The notes under the pieces were generated by a model. The model saw only the letters and a list, made by a program, of their open reading frames with translations, was not told the origin of the DNA and did no database searches. A program made the position numbers and the translations under genes. DNA of 64,000 nucleotides, from the NCBI GenBank assembly GCA_963669415.2, contig CAXXPS010000001.1:744001-808000 (forward strand), in the 5' to 3' direction. Of the stretch, positions 7,539-15,598 are shown in pieces (position 1 is the stretch's first letter; every line of letters begins with the position of its first letter). The stretch comes from JAWKWH01 sp963669415 (lineage in GTDB: Bacteria > Pseudomonadota > Alphaproteobacteria > Rhizobiales > Rhizobiaceae).

Positions 7539-9641
7539 ATGCGTGCCAAACTACCTCACACAACCGGATATGTGGATCGCGATGGTGTGAAGCTACACTA
7601 TGAGATCTACGGTATGGGCGACCACACGATCTTCTTCGTGCCCACCTGGACGCTTGTTCACTCTCGCATCTGGAAAGCTCAAGTTCCCTATTTCAGTGAA
7701 TACTTCCGGTGCATCACCCTGGATCCGCGTGGAAATGGAAAATCTGATACGCCAGAAAACCCATTTTCATATCAAATGAAGGATTATGTCGGTGACATCA
7801 TCGCCGTCATGGATGAAACGCAAACCCAGAAAGCCACGCTTGTGGGGGTTTCGATGGGGGGCGCCGTCATCGCTGCAACTGCAGTTTATCACCCAGAACG
7901 CGTGGCATCCCTGATTGCCATCGGCTGCAGCCTGGAAAGCATCCATCCAACGTATGAATACAAATCATGGGATCACTATGACCGCAGCATCGAAAACGAT
8001 GACGGATGGAATAAATACAGCCGCCGGTTCTGGTTGAAAGACTATCCCGCATTTGCTGAATTCTTTTCGGGTCAAGTCTTCAACGACAAGCATTCCACCA
8101 AGCAGATTGAGGATTTAATCGACTGGTCGCTGGAGACATCCGGCACGACATTGGTCAACACGATGGATGTGCCTGTCGACGATGATTTGGTGCTTGCCGA
8201 AGACCATCTCCGAAGCATCAATTGCCCGGTTTTGGCTATTCACAGTGAAAATGATGTAATTGCCACAATTGGCACATCCGAACTGTTGGTCGAGTTAACG
8301 GGAGGCGAACTGGCAAGATTGGAACATGGTGGCCACGGGCCACAGGGAAGATATCCGGCACGGGTCAACGCACTCATCCGCGACTTTCTGCACCGTCACT
8401 TCAAAACCCACAAACCCAAGACAGTTTTCCGCGCCAATGGGCGCAAGCGTGCCCTGTACCTTTCCTCTCCCATAGGCTTGGGGCACGCGCGGCGGGATCT
8501 GGCTGTTACGCGAGAGTTGCGGAAGCTGCATGCTGACCTGCAAGTCGATTGGCTGGCGCAGGATCCGGTGACACGCTTTCTGAACGCCAATCAGGAAATC
8601 ATCCATCCTGCCAGCAACCTTCTGGCTAATGAATCGGAACATATTGAGGATGAATGCGGCGAACATGACCTTCACGCCTTTCAGGCGATTCGCAGCATGG
8701 ATGAGATATTGATCAAAAATTTCATGGTCTTCCAGGAGGTTCTGGAAGAGCAGAAATACGATCTGGTGATTGCGGATGAGGCCTGGGATGTAGATCATTA
8801 CTGGCATGAGCATCCGGATATGAAAGAGGCGCAGATCGCCTGGTTTACGGATTTCGTCGGCTGGGTTCCGTTTGAGGAAAACGGACCGCGTGAGACCTAT
8901 CTGACCACGGATTACAACGCTGAGATGATCGAACATGTCGAAGGGCATCCGGAAGTTCGCGACCGCGCGATATTTGTGGGCGGACCCGAAGACATTGTCG
9001 ATATGAGCTTTGGGGATGGATTGCCACGAATGCGCGACTGGATTCCCAAGCACTATGAGTTTGCCGATTACATAATCGGCCAGCATCCGACCGAGTTTGG
9101 CACTCGTGATGATCTGCGGGCCGAGTTTGGATATGATGACGGGCAGCTAACCTGCATCGTCGCCGTGGGCGGCTCCGGGGTCGGGGCAACACTGATCCGG
9201 CGTATACTGGCGGCCTATCCGATTGCAAAGGCGCGCATTCCTGACCTGCGGATGATTGTGGTGATGGGACCTCGTCTTGATCCCGCAGCCTTTGATGTGC
9301 CCGAGGGGGTCGAGACACGCAGGTTTGTTCCAAACCTGGATCGGCACCTGGCGGCCTGTGATCTGGCCTTGGTGCAAGGAGGGCTGACGACCTGCATGGA
9401 ACTGGCCGCCGCCGGAACCCCATTCCTCTACTTCCCGCTGCGCAATCATTTTGAGCAGAACTTCCATGTTGCGAGCCGGTTGGAACGCTATAATGCGGGG
9501 CGGAAGATGATCTATGCCGAAAGCGACCCGGACCGGATCGCCCAGGCGATGGTGGAAGAACTCAAGGCACCTCGTATCCCGCATGCGGTGGCAAGCGATG
9601 GCGCTGCGCGGGCGGCGCGAATGCTCTCAGACCTGCTTTGA
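7539..9641 (+). CDS. Alpha/beta hydrolase fused to a MurG/UGT-like glycosyltransferase
   Basis: A 700-residue two-domain protein. Residues 1-290 are an alpha/beta hydrolase: oxyanion-side LDPRGNGKS, nucleophile elbow LVGVSMGGAV (Ser105), acid in HSENDVIA and a His in EHGGHGPQGR. From about residue 305 a GT-B glycosyltransferase begins with LYLSSPIGLGHARRDLAVTR, the N-terminal glycine-rich loop seen in MurG/UGT-like enzymes. The C-terminal donor-site half holds VAVGGSGVG, FVPNLDRHLAACDLALVQGG and PLRNHFEQNFHVASRL. No break is seen between the domains, so it is one polypeptide. Glycosylation coupled to ester hydrolysis or transfer on a lipid or secondary metabolite is a guess. It is co-transcribed with the TetR gene. 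Confidence 0.85.
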   Translation: MRAKLPHTTGYVDRDGVKLHYEIYGMGDHTIFFVPTWTLVHSRIWKAQVPYFSEYFRCITLDPRGNGKSDTPENPFSYQMKDYVGDIIAVMDETQTQKATLVGVSMGGAVIAATAVYHPERVASLIAIGCSLESIHPTYEYKSWDHYDRSIENDDGWNKYSRRFWLKDYPAFAEFFSGQVFNDKHSTKQIEDLIDWSLETSGTTLVNTMDVPVDDDLVLAEDHLRSINCPVLAIHSENDVIATIGTSELLVELTGGELARLEHGGHGPQGRYPARVNALIRDFLHRHFKTHKPKTVFRANGRKRALYLSSPIGLGHARRDLAVTRELRKLHADLQVDWLAQDPVTRFLNANQEIIHPASNLLANESEHIEDECGEHDLHAFQAIRSMDEILIKNFMVFQEVLEEQKYDLVIADEAWDVDHYWHEHPDMKEAQIAWFTDFVGWVPFEENGPRETYLTTDYNAEMIEHVEGHPEVRDRAIFVGGPEDIVDMSFGDGLPRMRDWIPKHYEFADYIIGQHPTEFGTRDDLRAEFGYDDGQLTCIVAVGGSGVGATLIRRILAAYPIAKARIPDLRMIVVMGPRLDPAAFDVPEGVETRRFVPNLDRHLAACDLALVQGGLTTCMELAAAGTPFLYFPLRNHFEQNFHVASRLERYNAGRKMIYAESDPDRIAQAMVEELKAPRIPHAVASDGAARAARMLSDLL

Positions 9642-9671
9642 TACCGTGAGGAGCCAATGGAATGACCCACG

Positions 9672-9932
9672 AAATTTGATCAGACAGACATCGAGGCCAT
9701 ACATTCCGTCGCCATGGACTAAATAGAAGGCTACTTCAAAGGACGGCTTGGACGGTTTGAAGACCAAAGGAAGGAACTGGCATGCCAAATTCACTACGTC
9801 CTCCGGATTTGGAACGAAGGGTCTGCCTGGTTGCTCACAATGCAAGAAAAGGTCACAAGACCTTCCCTGGCGCCAAGGCGTTTTGCGGTTTCTTTGCACC
9901 GCAACAACGCCCGGTTCCGCTTGGCAAAATGA
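9672..9932 (+). pseudogene. Possible decayed reading frame after the fusion gene
   Basis: The 447 bases between the fusion gene and the TRAP genes hold no intact gene. One plus-strand frame reads DQTDIEAIHSVAMD, a stop, then IEGYFKGRLGRFEDQRKEL, ending at TGA 9930-9932. The first part recalls the N-terminal helix of small NTF2/lumazine-binding-like proteins (pattern I.A.....DYIEG...G). An in-frame stop and the lack of recognisable sequence further on mean this is at best a remnant. Low certainty. Confidence 0.25.
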
Positions 9933-9940
9933 AAGCACTG

Positions 9941-9968
9941 TTCGCCCCGCGGCCTGCGGCCGGGCGAA
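9941..9968. terminator. GC-rich hairpin between convergent transcription units
   Basis: TTCGCCC and GGGCGAA pair around a GC-rich inner stem, giving a strong hairpin without a clear T-run. It lies where the fusion gene (plus) and the TRAP operon (minus) converge, so it may serve as a bidirectional terminator. Confidence 0.4.
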
Positions 9969-10088
9969 AATGCCATGGCTCGCTTCCATTCAAACCCTTC
10001 GTTTCAAACAGAATTGAATGAGATTAATGGATCCTGACGCTGCACCAATATGCCAGGGTGCAATGCTCAGCCATCGACAGTTCCGGTA

Positions 10089-11351
10089 TTAGCGATCCAG
10101 CAATATCAGTGAAGTCTGCGGGAACAAGACAACGATCCCCAATACAATCAGCATAAGAGCAATAAACGGAACAACCGCACGACAAATTGTGATGAACGAT
10201 TCCTTGAACGCAGTCATTGCGACAATCAGATTGAGGCCAATTGGCGGGGTGATGTACCCAATCTCCAAATTGACAACCATGATAATGCCGAAGTGAACGG
10301 GATCGATGCCATAGGCCATGGCGACCGGCAGCAGGATTGGCGCCAGCATCAATATTGCCGAAATGATGTCGATCAGGCACCCCACCACCAACAGAAACAC
10401 GTTCAGCATGATCAAAAACGCGATCTTGTTGTCGACCAGTCCTGTCATCCAGTTGGCAAAAGTTTGGGGGATTTGCTCGGCAGTCAACAGGATATTGATG
10501 CTGGTTGCCACGGCCAGGATTGGCAGGATCGTACCGAGTAACCGGGCTGTATCTACGCACAGATCATAAAAGTCGGCTGCCGTTATTTCACGGTGGATGA
10601 ACACTTCGACCAGCAAGGCGTATCCGACTGCGACACCGGCTGCCTCGGTGGCCGAAAAATAGCCGGAATAAATTCCTCCAAGGAGAATAACCGGCGTCAT
10701 CAGGGCGAATATGCCGTTCTTGAAAGCGGCTGCAATCTTTCGGGTGTCGAATGGCTCACTGGCTATGTGTCGGTTCACAATCAGCGAATATGTCGCGAGG
10801 ACAAATGTGAGCATTAACCCCGGAATGATACCCGCAAGGAATAAATCACTGATCGAATTCTCGGTGACGACCGCGTAGAAAATAAGCGGAATACTGGGCG
10901 GGATGACAATGCCCAATGTGCCGCCTGATGCCAGGGCACCGAGCGCAAATTTCTTGTCGTAGCCCTGTTGCAAAAGCGCCGGATAAAGAATGCTGCCAAC
11001 TGCAAGCAATGTAACCGGGGAAGACCCGGAAATTGCCGCAAAGATTGCGCACGACAATATGGTTGCGACCGCCAGACCACCAGGCAGCCATTGCGTGAGA
11101 GATCGCATGATGTCGATCAACCGCTCAGCGATGGATCCGCGAGTCATGATGTTGCCGGCCAGAATGAACATCGGAATGGCCAACAACGCATTCCTGTTCA
11201 CCGCAGTCCAGATATCGTCAATCAGATAGGTGACATCCCCATCACCAAAAAACAGGTGAATGTATGCGGCGCAAATAACCAGAATGAGCATGACGTTCTG
11301 GCGTAGCACCAGCAGCACAAAAGCCAACAAGAAGAGGAATAACGCGGTCAC
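10089..11351 (-). CDS. TRAP transporter large permease (DctM type)
   Basis: A 420-residue protein that is hydrophobic throughout, with about 12 membrane segments. It carries the DctM-family signatures IPMFILAGNIMTRGSIAERL, GGTLGIVIPPSIPLIFYAV and GYITPPIGLNL. It forms the Na+-driven membrane part of a TRAP importer together with the small permease directly upstream (the small-permease stop is three bases before this GTG start). Length is normal for DctM. The substrate is unknown; the neighbouring dioxygenase that shares its operator suggests a carboxylate or acyl compound. Confidence 0.9.
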   Translation of the reverse strand: MTALFLFLLAFVLLVLRQNVMLILVICAAYIHLFFGDGDVTYLIDDIWTAVNRNALLAIPMFILAGNIMTRGSIAERLIDIMRSLTQWLPGGLAVATILSCAIFAAISGSSPVTLLAVGSILYPALLQQGYDKKFALGALASGGTLGIVIPPSIPLIFYAVVTENSISDLFLAGIIPGLMLTFVLATYSLIVNRHIASEPFDTRKIAAAFKNGIFALMTPVILLGGIYSGYFSATEAAGVAVGYALLVEVFIHREITAADFYDLCVDTARLLGTILPILAVATSINILLTAEQIPQTFANWMTGLVDNKIAFLIMLNVFLLVVGCLIDIISAILMLAPILLPVAMAYGIDPVHFGIIMVVNLEIGYITPPIGLNLIVAMTAFKESFITICRAVVPFIALMLIVLGIVVLFPQTSLILLDR

Positions 11352-11354
11352 GTG

Positions 11355-11843
11355 CTACTCGATGATCTCGGGACTTGGTTTCCATCCGGGATTGAGTGCA
11401 AAGACCAGATGCCTGAGCGCGGACGAAAAAAAGGCGTAGGGAATGACGATCTGGATCACCCACAGGGGCCAATACAGAATCATGGCCTTGTCTTCATTTA
11501 CGTAGGTGTCTGCGACGTAAATACAGGCGACAATGCCAATTATGATGAACAGGACGGCCGACAGATAGTCACCAACTCGCGCGAGAACAGGGCGCACCGA
11601 CCGGGGCCACCAGTTGTCGGTAAATTGAGGACGCAAGTGGGTGTTGGCTGCCGTCGACAGGGTCAAGCCGAAAAAGGCTGCAAATATGGCTGCAAAAACT
11701 GCAGCCTTTTCGGAACCCCAGATCGATGTAGAAAAAAGCTCGCGGGCAATAATAGCCGCGAGCAAGAGACCGGTAACGGCCACGTAGGCGATGACAGCAA
11801 GCGCCGCTTCTATTTTGTAAAGCCAACCCAGAGCCCTGGCCAT
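11355..11843 (-). CDS. TRAP transporter small permease (DctQ type)
   Basis: A 162-residue protein with four predicted membrane segments (about residues 15-40, 52-70, 88-115 and 128-150), the usual size and layout of DctQ. It sits between the binding-protein gene (19 bases upstream) and the large permease (3 bases downstream), the standard TRAP order P-Q-M. Sequence similarity in this family is weak, so the call rests on topology plus context. Confidence 0.85.
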   Translation of the reverse strand: MARALGWLYKIEAALAVIAYVAVTGLLLAAIIARELFSTSIWGSEKAAVFAAIFAAFFGLTLSTAANTHLRPQFTDNWWPRSVRPVLARVGDYLSAVLFIIIGIVACIYVADTYVNEDKAMILYWPLWVIQIVIPYAFFSSALRHLVFALNPGWKPSPEIIE

Positions 11844-11862
11844 GATCGACTACGCGTTTACC

Positions 11863-12864
11863 TCACCCACCACAGGCTTTGACCGCAGCCTGAATTTTGG
11901 CCCAAATGGGTTTTGCGCTTTCACCGATTGAGGCCACGAGCGCCTCCTGCGCTTTTGCTCCATGAGATCTGAACTCTTCATAAGCCGCACCGGTTGGTCG
12001 GTAAACCTTTGCACCGTCCTTTTCTGCGGCGTTCTTCAACAGTGTCTCCTGGGTATCGCGAATGCTCTTGCGCAACGCGTTGACTTTCTCACCCATTGCC
12101 ATAACTGCCTCTTGCTGATCGGGCGACAATTTAAGCCAGGTTTTCTTGCTCATGACCACGGTGCCGATGTCATGGTGGGAGGGAAGATAGGTCACATGGC
12201 CGGCAAGCTTATGATAGCCGACGGCAAGCCCAAATACCGTTGAAGTATGCAGGGCATTAACACGGCCTGTTTTCAACGCGGGTACAGAATCCGATCCAGC
12301 CAATGGCAGCGCCGCTGCGCCGGCCTCATTGAAATAGAGCGGATAGGGCTTGCTGGGAGCCACTCGAATTTTCATTTCCTTCATGTCCGATACGGTTTGT
12401 ACCGGTGTTTTCGAGTAAATGGATGGAAATCCGATTTCCATGTACGAAAGCAATTTGAGGCCTTTGTCGTACAGAAGTGGTCCAAAAATATCATTGACGT
12501 GATTGTCGAAAACACAATCAGATTGGGCTGCGTCCTTAAACAGGAACGGAGCCGCGAGCAGCGAAAACTCAGGAACCACCAACGCCGTTGCCGTATTCGA
12601 CTGACCGGCTACATCAATCCGGCCGCGAACCAATTGCCGTACAACCGTTTGTTCGTCACCCAGTTGCGAGCTGAAGAACATATTGAATTTCAGCGATCCG
12701 CCAGAAGCCTCTTCTGATGCTTTTACGCGATCCAGAAAGTGCGCCCCCCACGGGGTTTTCTCAGGCGCAACCGTTGCGTACTTCAGTTCGATTGCGTCAG
12801 CCCCAAGCGCTGGTTGGGTTAAAAGCGCCGTCAAAGCGATCAAAGTTGCAATCTTTATTTTCAT
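11863..12864 (-). CDS. TRAP transporter substrate-binding protein (DctP type)
   Basis: I start it at ATG 12864 (MKIKIATLIALTALLTQPAL), which has GGGAGGAT upstream; a TTG six bases earlier is also in frame. The signal peptide appears to be cleaved after ALGADA. The mature part has the DctP pattern: LKYATVAPEKTPWGAHFLD, QLGDEQTVVRQLVRGRIDVA, KIRVAPSKPYPLYFNEAGAA and ALKTGRVNALHTS. The protein captures the substrate in the periplasm for the two permeases encoded downstream. A MarR-type operator lies 150 bases upstream of the start. The substrate is not readable. Confidence 0.9.
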   Translation of the reverse strand: MKIKIATLIALTALLTQPALGADAIELKYATVAPEKTPWGAHFLDRVKASEEASGGSLKFNMFFSSQLGDEQTVVRQLVRGRIDVAGQSNTATALVVPEFSLLAAPFLFKDAAQSDCVFDNHVNDIFGPLLYDKGLKLLSYMEIGFPSIYSKTPVQTVSDMKEMKIRVAPSKPYPLYFNEAGAAALPLAGSDSVPALKTGRVNALHTSTVFGLAVGYHKLAGHVTYLPSHHDIGTVVMSKKTWLKLSPDQQEAVMAMGEKVNALRKSIRDTQETLLKNAAEKDGAKVYRPTGAAYEEFRSHGAKAQEALVASIGESAKPIWAKIQAAVKACGG

Positions 12865-13011
12865 AACCAATCCTCCCAGAATTTCTTTTTTTTGTTCTCA
12901 CCCGGCAACTGCCCGGACAAACCAGTGAATTCAACAGGCCCATTTGATGGGAGCCAATTGGCCTCCCGTCAGCCTTGTCTGATCTGAGGTGAAATTCTGT
13001 ACAACAGTGCT

Positions 13012-13038
13012 GCTTATGTCAATCTTATTGATATAAGC
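13012..13038. promoter_or_regulatory. Palindromic operator upstream of the TRAP operon
   Basis: Arms GCTTATGTCAAT and ATTGATATAAGC flank a CTT spacer; the 12-base arms match at 11 positions. A second site with the same CAAT-CTT-ATTG centre lies at 13731-13751 between marR and the dioxygenase. It fits a MarR dimer site and would control the TRAP operon read leftward from 12864. Confidence 0.75.
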
Positions 13039-13073
13039 AGCCCGCAATTACAGATCGAGCGGTCGTTCACGAC

Positions 13074-13619
13074 TTAACCGGGGCTCTCATTGTTTAACAG
13101 CCAGCGCTGGTCTGCATCATCCAGGATGTGCCACAGGACCTTCCAAAACTCCTGAACAGCGTCTTTCCCGACAGCGTCGTAAACCTTTCGATACCGCTCA
13201 AACTGAAGCTGCATAAGATCCTCAAACATCTCCTCCCCGGATGGTGTGGCGAAAAGCTGACGCTTTCTTCGGTCATGTTTGGACGTGCGCTGCTCAACCA
13301 GGCCCAGATTCACGAGATCGCCCAGAGGTTTGTGAATGTTCTGGTTTGTCACTCGCAAATAGGAAAGTATCTCACCAACTGTCCGTCCTGGCTTCTTTAC
13401 TGCGATGTAAAGCAAGCGTTGATGAATTCTGCCGAGCTTATTCTTTTTCAATTGCCGGTCAGTATCTTCTGCGGTGCACAGGTGCGCTAGAAACATCAGC
13501 TCGCTGGTTTGGAAAAGATCATCCGTGGTGATCTTTGAAGTGTCGCTTTCCGCATCCACCCACGATTTTCCACGAAGCAGATAGCGGCGCGCGGCGCAAA
13601 AATCGGTGTCGTCTGCCAT
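13074..13619 (-). CDS. MarR-family transcriptional regulator
   Basis: A 181-residue winged-helix protein. RIHQRLLYIAVKKPGRTVGE, ILSYLRVTNQNIHKPLGDL (recognition helix, about residues 100-118) and VNLGLVEQRTSKHDRRKRQL (wing) are the MarR pattern; longer N- and C-terminal helices would form the dimer. It lies between a TRAP operon reading the same way and a divergent dioxygenase gene, and a shared palindrome precedes both. I infer that it represses both units until the transported compound or a product binds. The effector is unknown. Confidence 0.85.
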   Translation of the reverse strand: MADDTDFCAARRYLLRGKSWVDAESDTSKITTDDLFQTSELMFLAHLCTAEDTDRQLKKNKLGRIHQRLLYIAVKKPGRTVGEILSYLRVTNQNIHKPLGDLVNLGLVEQRTSKHDRRKRQLFATPSGEEMFEDLMQLQFERYRKVYDAVGKDAVQEFWKVLWHILDDADQRWLLNNESPG

Positions 13620-13727
13620 TTTCTTGGATCGGTCCGTGTGTTTTCCTGTTGCTGTCTCAATCTGTCTTCAAAGATTGAACGTTTTCTCAGATGCTACATT
13701 ATCGAGGATTACAATCACAATGTGATA

Positions 13728-13754
13728 AAATATATCAATCTTATTGACATAAAT
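13728..13754. promoter_or_regulatory. Palindromic operator between marR and the dioxygenase
   Basis: The core TATATCAAT-CTT-ATTGACATA (13731-13751) has the same layout and the same CTT centre as the site at 13015-13035. It sits 109 bases before marR and about 150 bases before the dioxygenase start in an AT-rich region, so it could control both divergent genes. Confidence 0.7.
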
Positions 13755-13901
13755 AATTTTGAACCGATAATTTGGGCGTTCCCCATCAATGGTGGGTGCA
13801 AATTCGAGGTACCAATTTTTGCATGGTGCGCTTGCCGGCACCGTTGGATTGCGATGCCGCGATTTACGGTACCCGAGTGACCGGAGGTTTTGAAACAGCA
13901 T

Positions 13902-14879
13902 ATGGTGAATAACAGACCCAATCGTCTGACACTGACGAATGAACAGATTTCGTTTTTCAAGGACAATGGCTATCTCATCCTGCGGGATGTTCTGGATCGT
14001 GAGGCCTGCGCAAGGGCGCGGGACCGTGTGTGGAATTCCCTGCCGGAAGGTGTTCACCTGAAGCGGGATGATCCTGAATCCCACTTTGGTCCTTTCGAAA
14101 AAAATGAGGAGAGTGAAGACTCGCTGTACATTCGCAAGGGCGTAAATTGGCAAGTTCGGGAAGCAAATACCGAACAGGAGAGCATTGACCTTGTGTACAA
14201 TATTGACCTGGTCAGCGTTGCTGAACAACTGCTGGGTGAAGGTATGCTCGAACCTCCTGTTCCCGGCGGCGAACCCATGGGCAGCCGAGGTCCTGCCTGG
14301 CCTGGTGGACCAACCGATCCGGCGATCGGCGAAGGAATTCGCGGCTACTACTGGACATTGCCGGTGCGAGACAAATCAGAAAAACCGCTTGATCCGCATG
14401 CCGACGGGCATCCTTTCTGCCTCGGCATGGTTGGCCTGATAAATGATGTTCCCGAAGATGGCGGATCGTTTACGGTTTGGCCGGGATCTCATCGTCGGCT
14501 CTTTCCGACATTTCAATTGAGATATGACACGCCGCGAATTCCGTTTTACGAGCACATGCCCAGCCACAAGGGCCTGGTAAACTCGCCCGAATTCGAAGCG
14601 GAGATGAAAGCGATCCAGGATGAAATAGAGCCTGTTGCATGTCACGGCAAAGAAGGGGATGTCGTATTGTGGCACCACCGGCTGGCCCATATGGCCGGGC
14701 ACAATTATTCTGACGTCATAAGACAGGTGGTTTTGAACGATTTCAATCGCAGTGACCTTGATCAACTTCGCACGAAGTCCCCGAAAGAAGACATGTGGGA
14801 CGACTGGTCGGCGGAAGTTCAAGAAAATCAATCCGGGTATAGCAAGGAGTTTGCTGCCTCGCAGGGTATTGTCGGCTGA
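13902..14879 (+). CDS. Phytanoyl-CoA dioxygenase (PhyH)-family Fe(II)/2-oxoglutarate oxygenase
   Basis: About 325 residues from ATG 13902; a TTG at 13890 is an alternative start, and the GGAGG at 13883-13887 fits neither perfectly. The N-terminus QISFFKDNGYLILRDVLD is typical of PhyH proteins. The metal site is the His and Asp of DPHADGHPF and a distal His in the cluster WHHRLAHMAGHN; an Arg shortly after (SDVIRQVV) fits 2-oxoglutarate binding. Family members hydroxylate acyl-CoA or small organic substrates. Its operator is shared with a TRAP importer, so it probably starts breakdown of the imported compound. Confidence 0.85.
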   Translation: MVNNRPNRLTLTNEQISFFKDNGYLILRDVLDREACARARDRVWNSLPEGVHLKRDDPESHFGPFEKNEESEDSLYIRKGVNWQVREANTEQESIDLVYNIDLVSVAEQLLGEGMLEPPVPGGEPMGSRGPAWPGGPTDPAIGEGIRGYYWTLPVRDKSEKPLDPHADGHPFCLGMVGLINDVPEDGGSFTVWPGSHRRLFPTFQLRYDTPRIPFYEHMPSHKGLVNSPEFEAEMKAIQDEIEPVACHGKEGDVVLWHHRLAHMAGHNYSDVIRQVVLNDFNRSDLDQLRTKSPKEDMWDDWSAEVQENQSGYSKEFAASQGIVG

Positions 14880-15004
14880 CTTTTCAAGACCGTACTCCAC
14901 AGACGAGCCAAGCTCGCTATCTGTTTTGTCTGCATCATATCCAGCCGACAATTGTTTCGTTGTCAGGCAAAAAACCCGAAGCGAATTAGGGTCCTGACCC
15001 TGGT

Positions 15005-15505
15005 CTATCCGCGCCGATGCCAACGGCCGCGGCGCTTTTCATGGCTCATCAGTTCCTTGAGTTTTTGCGCCTGCTCCGCGCTGAGGCTGGCGTGGAAAGC
15101 GCCTAACGGCTTGGCGATTGCGCCAAGAACCGTCTGCGCTTCGCTCAAAATTGTCTGAACCTGATTAAGCTGCTCGGGCAATGGCAGGGCGCGAATTGCC
15201 TCGCGGTCGGCGGCGCATAGTGCTTCAGCTTCCGCAAGACTTGCCTTCGATACGGCCAGTACCTCATCAAACAGCAGTTGCTGGTCGCTGCCAAGTTCCA
15301 GGTCGCGCATCGCCCAAGAGGCTATCCATTCGATTTTGTCAAAGCTTGAAGGGTTGCACCATTCATTCATGTGCGATCCTCCGGGGGTAAATTCGGATAT
15401 GGCCTGATTTGCCTTGGCTGTGACCCTTTGGGCCGAGATCAAGTAGTGGCCGGTGAAACTTAGCGTCGCGACGGACGCGACGATGACCGCTTTCTTCCAG
15501 GACAT
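15005..15505 (-). CDS. Spy/CpxP-like periplasmic protein (LTXXQ-type)
   Basis: A 166-residue protein with an N-terminal signal or anchor helix (KKAVIVASVATLSFTGHYL). The rest is helical, and near the C-terminus LSAEQAQKLKELM matches the LTXXQ repeat of Spy/CpxP-type chaperones, followed by a basic tail RRGRWHRRG. Such proteins bind misfolded proteins or metals in the periplasm. It is divergent from the sterol desaturase-like gene with twin palindromic operators in the 93-base gap, so both may be under the MarR protein encoded in that operon. Confidence 0.6.
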   Translation of the reverse strand: MSWKKAVIVASVATLSFTGHYLISAQRVTAKANQAISEFTPGGSHMNEWCNPSSFDKIEWIASWAMRDLELGSDQQLLFDEVLAVSKASLAEAEALCAADREAIRALPLPEQLNQVQTILSEAQTVLGAIAKPLGAFHASLSAEQAQKLKELMSHEKRRGRWHRRG

Positions 15506-15538
15506 GACGGGTCTCCTTTCTTGTGTGGTGTCGCCACC

Positions 15539-15557
15539 TTGACAACATACTTGTCAA
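15539..15557. promoter_or_regulatory. Operator palindrome, copy 1
   Basis: TTGACAACATACTTGTCAA is a perfect inverted repeat with 7-base arms and a 5-base centre. An identical copy starts 27 bases further on. It lies in the divergent promoter region of the Spy-like gene and the sterol desaturase-marR operon and fits a MarR-type dimer site. Confidence 0.7.
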
Positions 15558-15565
15558 AATAGATA

Positions 15566-15584
15566 TTGACAACATACTTGTCAA
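15566..15584. promoter_or_regulatory. Operator palindrome, copy 2
   Basis: This is the exact second copy of TTGACAACATACTTGTCAA, ending 14 bases before the sterol desaturase-like start codon and overlapping its likely core promoter. The two copies are 27 bases apart start to start, about 2.5 helical turns. Confidence 0.7.
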
Positions 15585-15598
15585 TAGGAGCAACCCCG

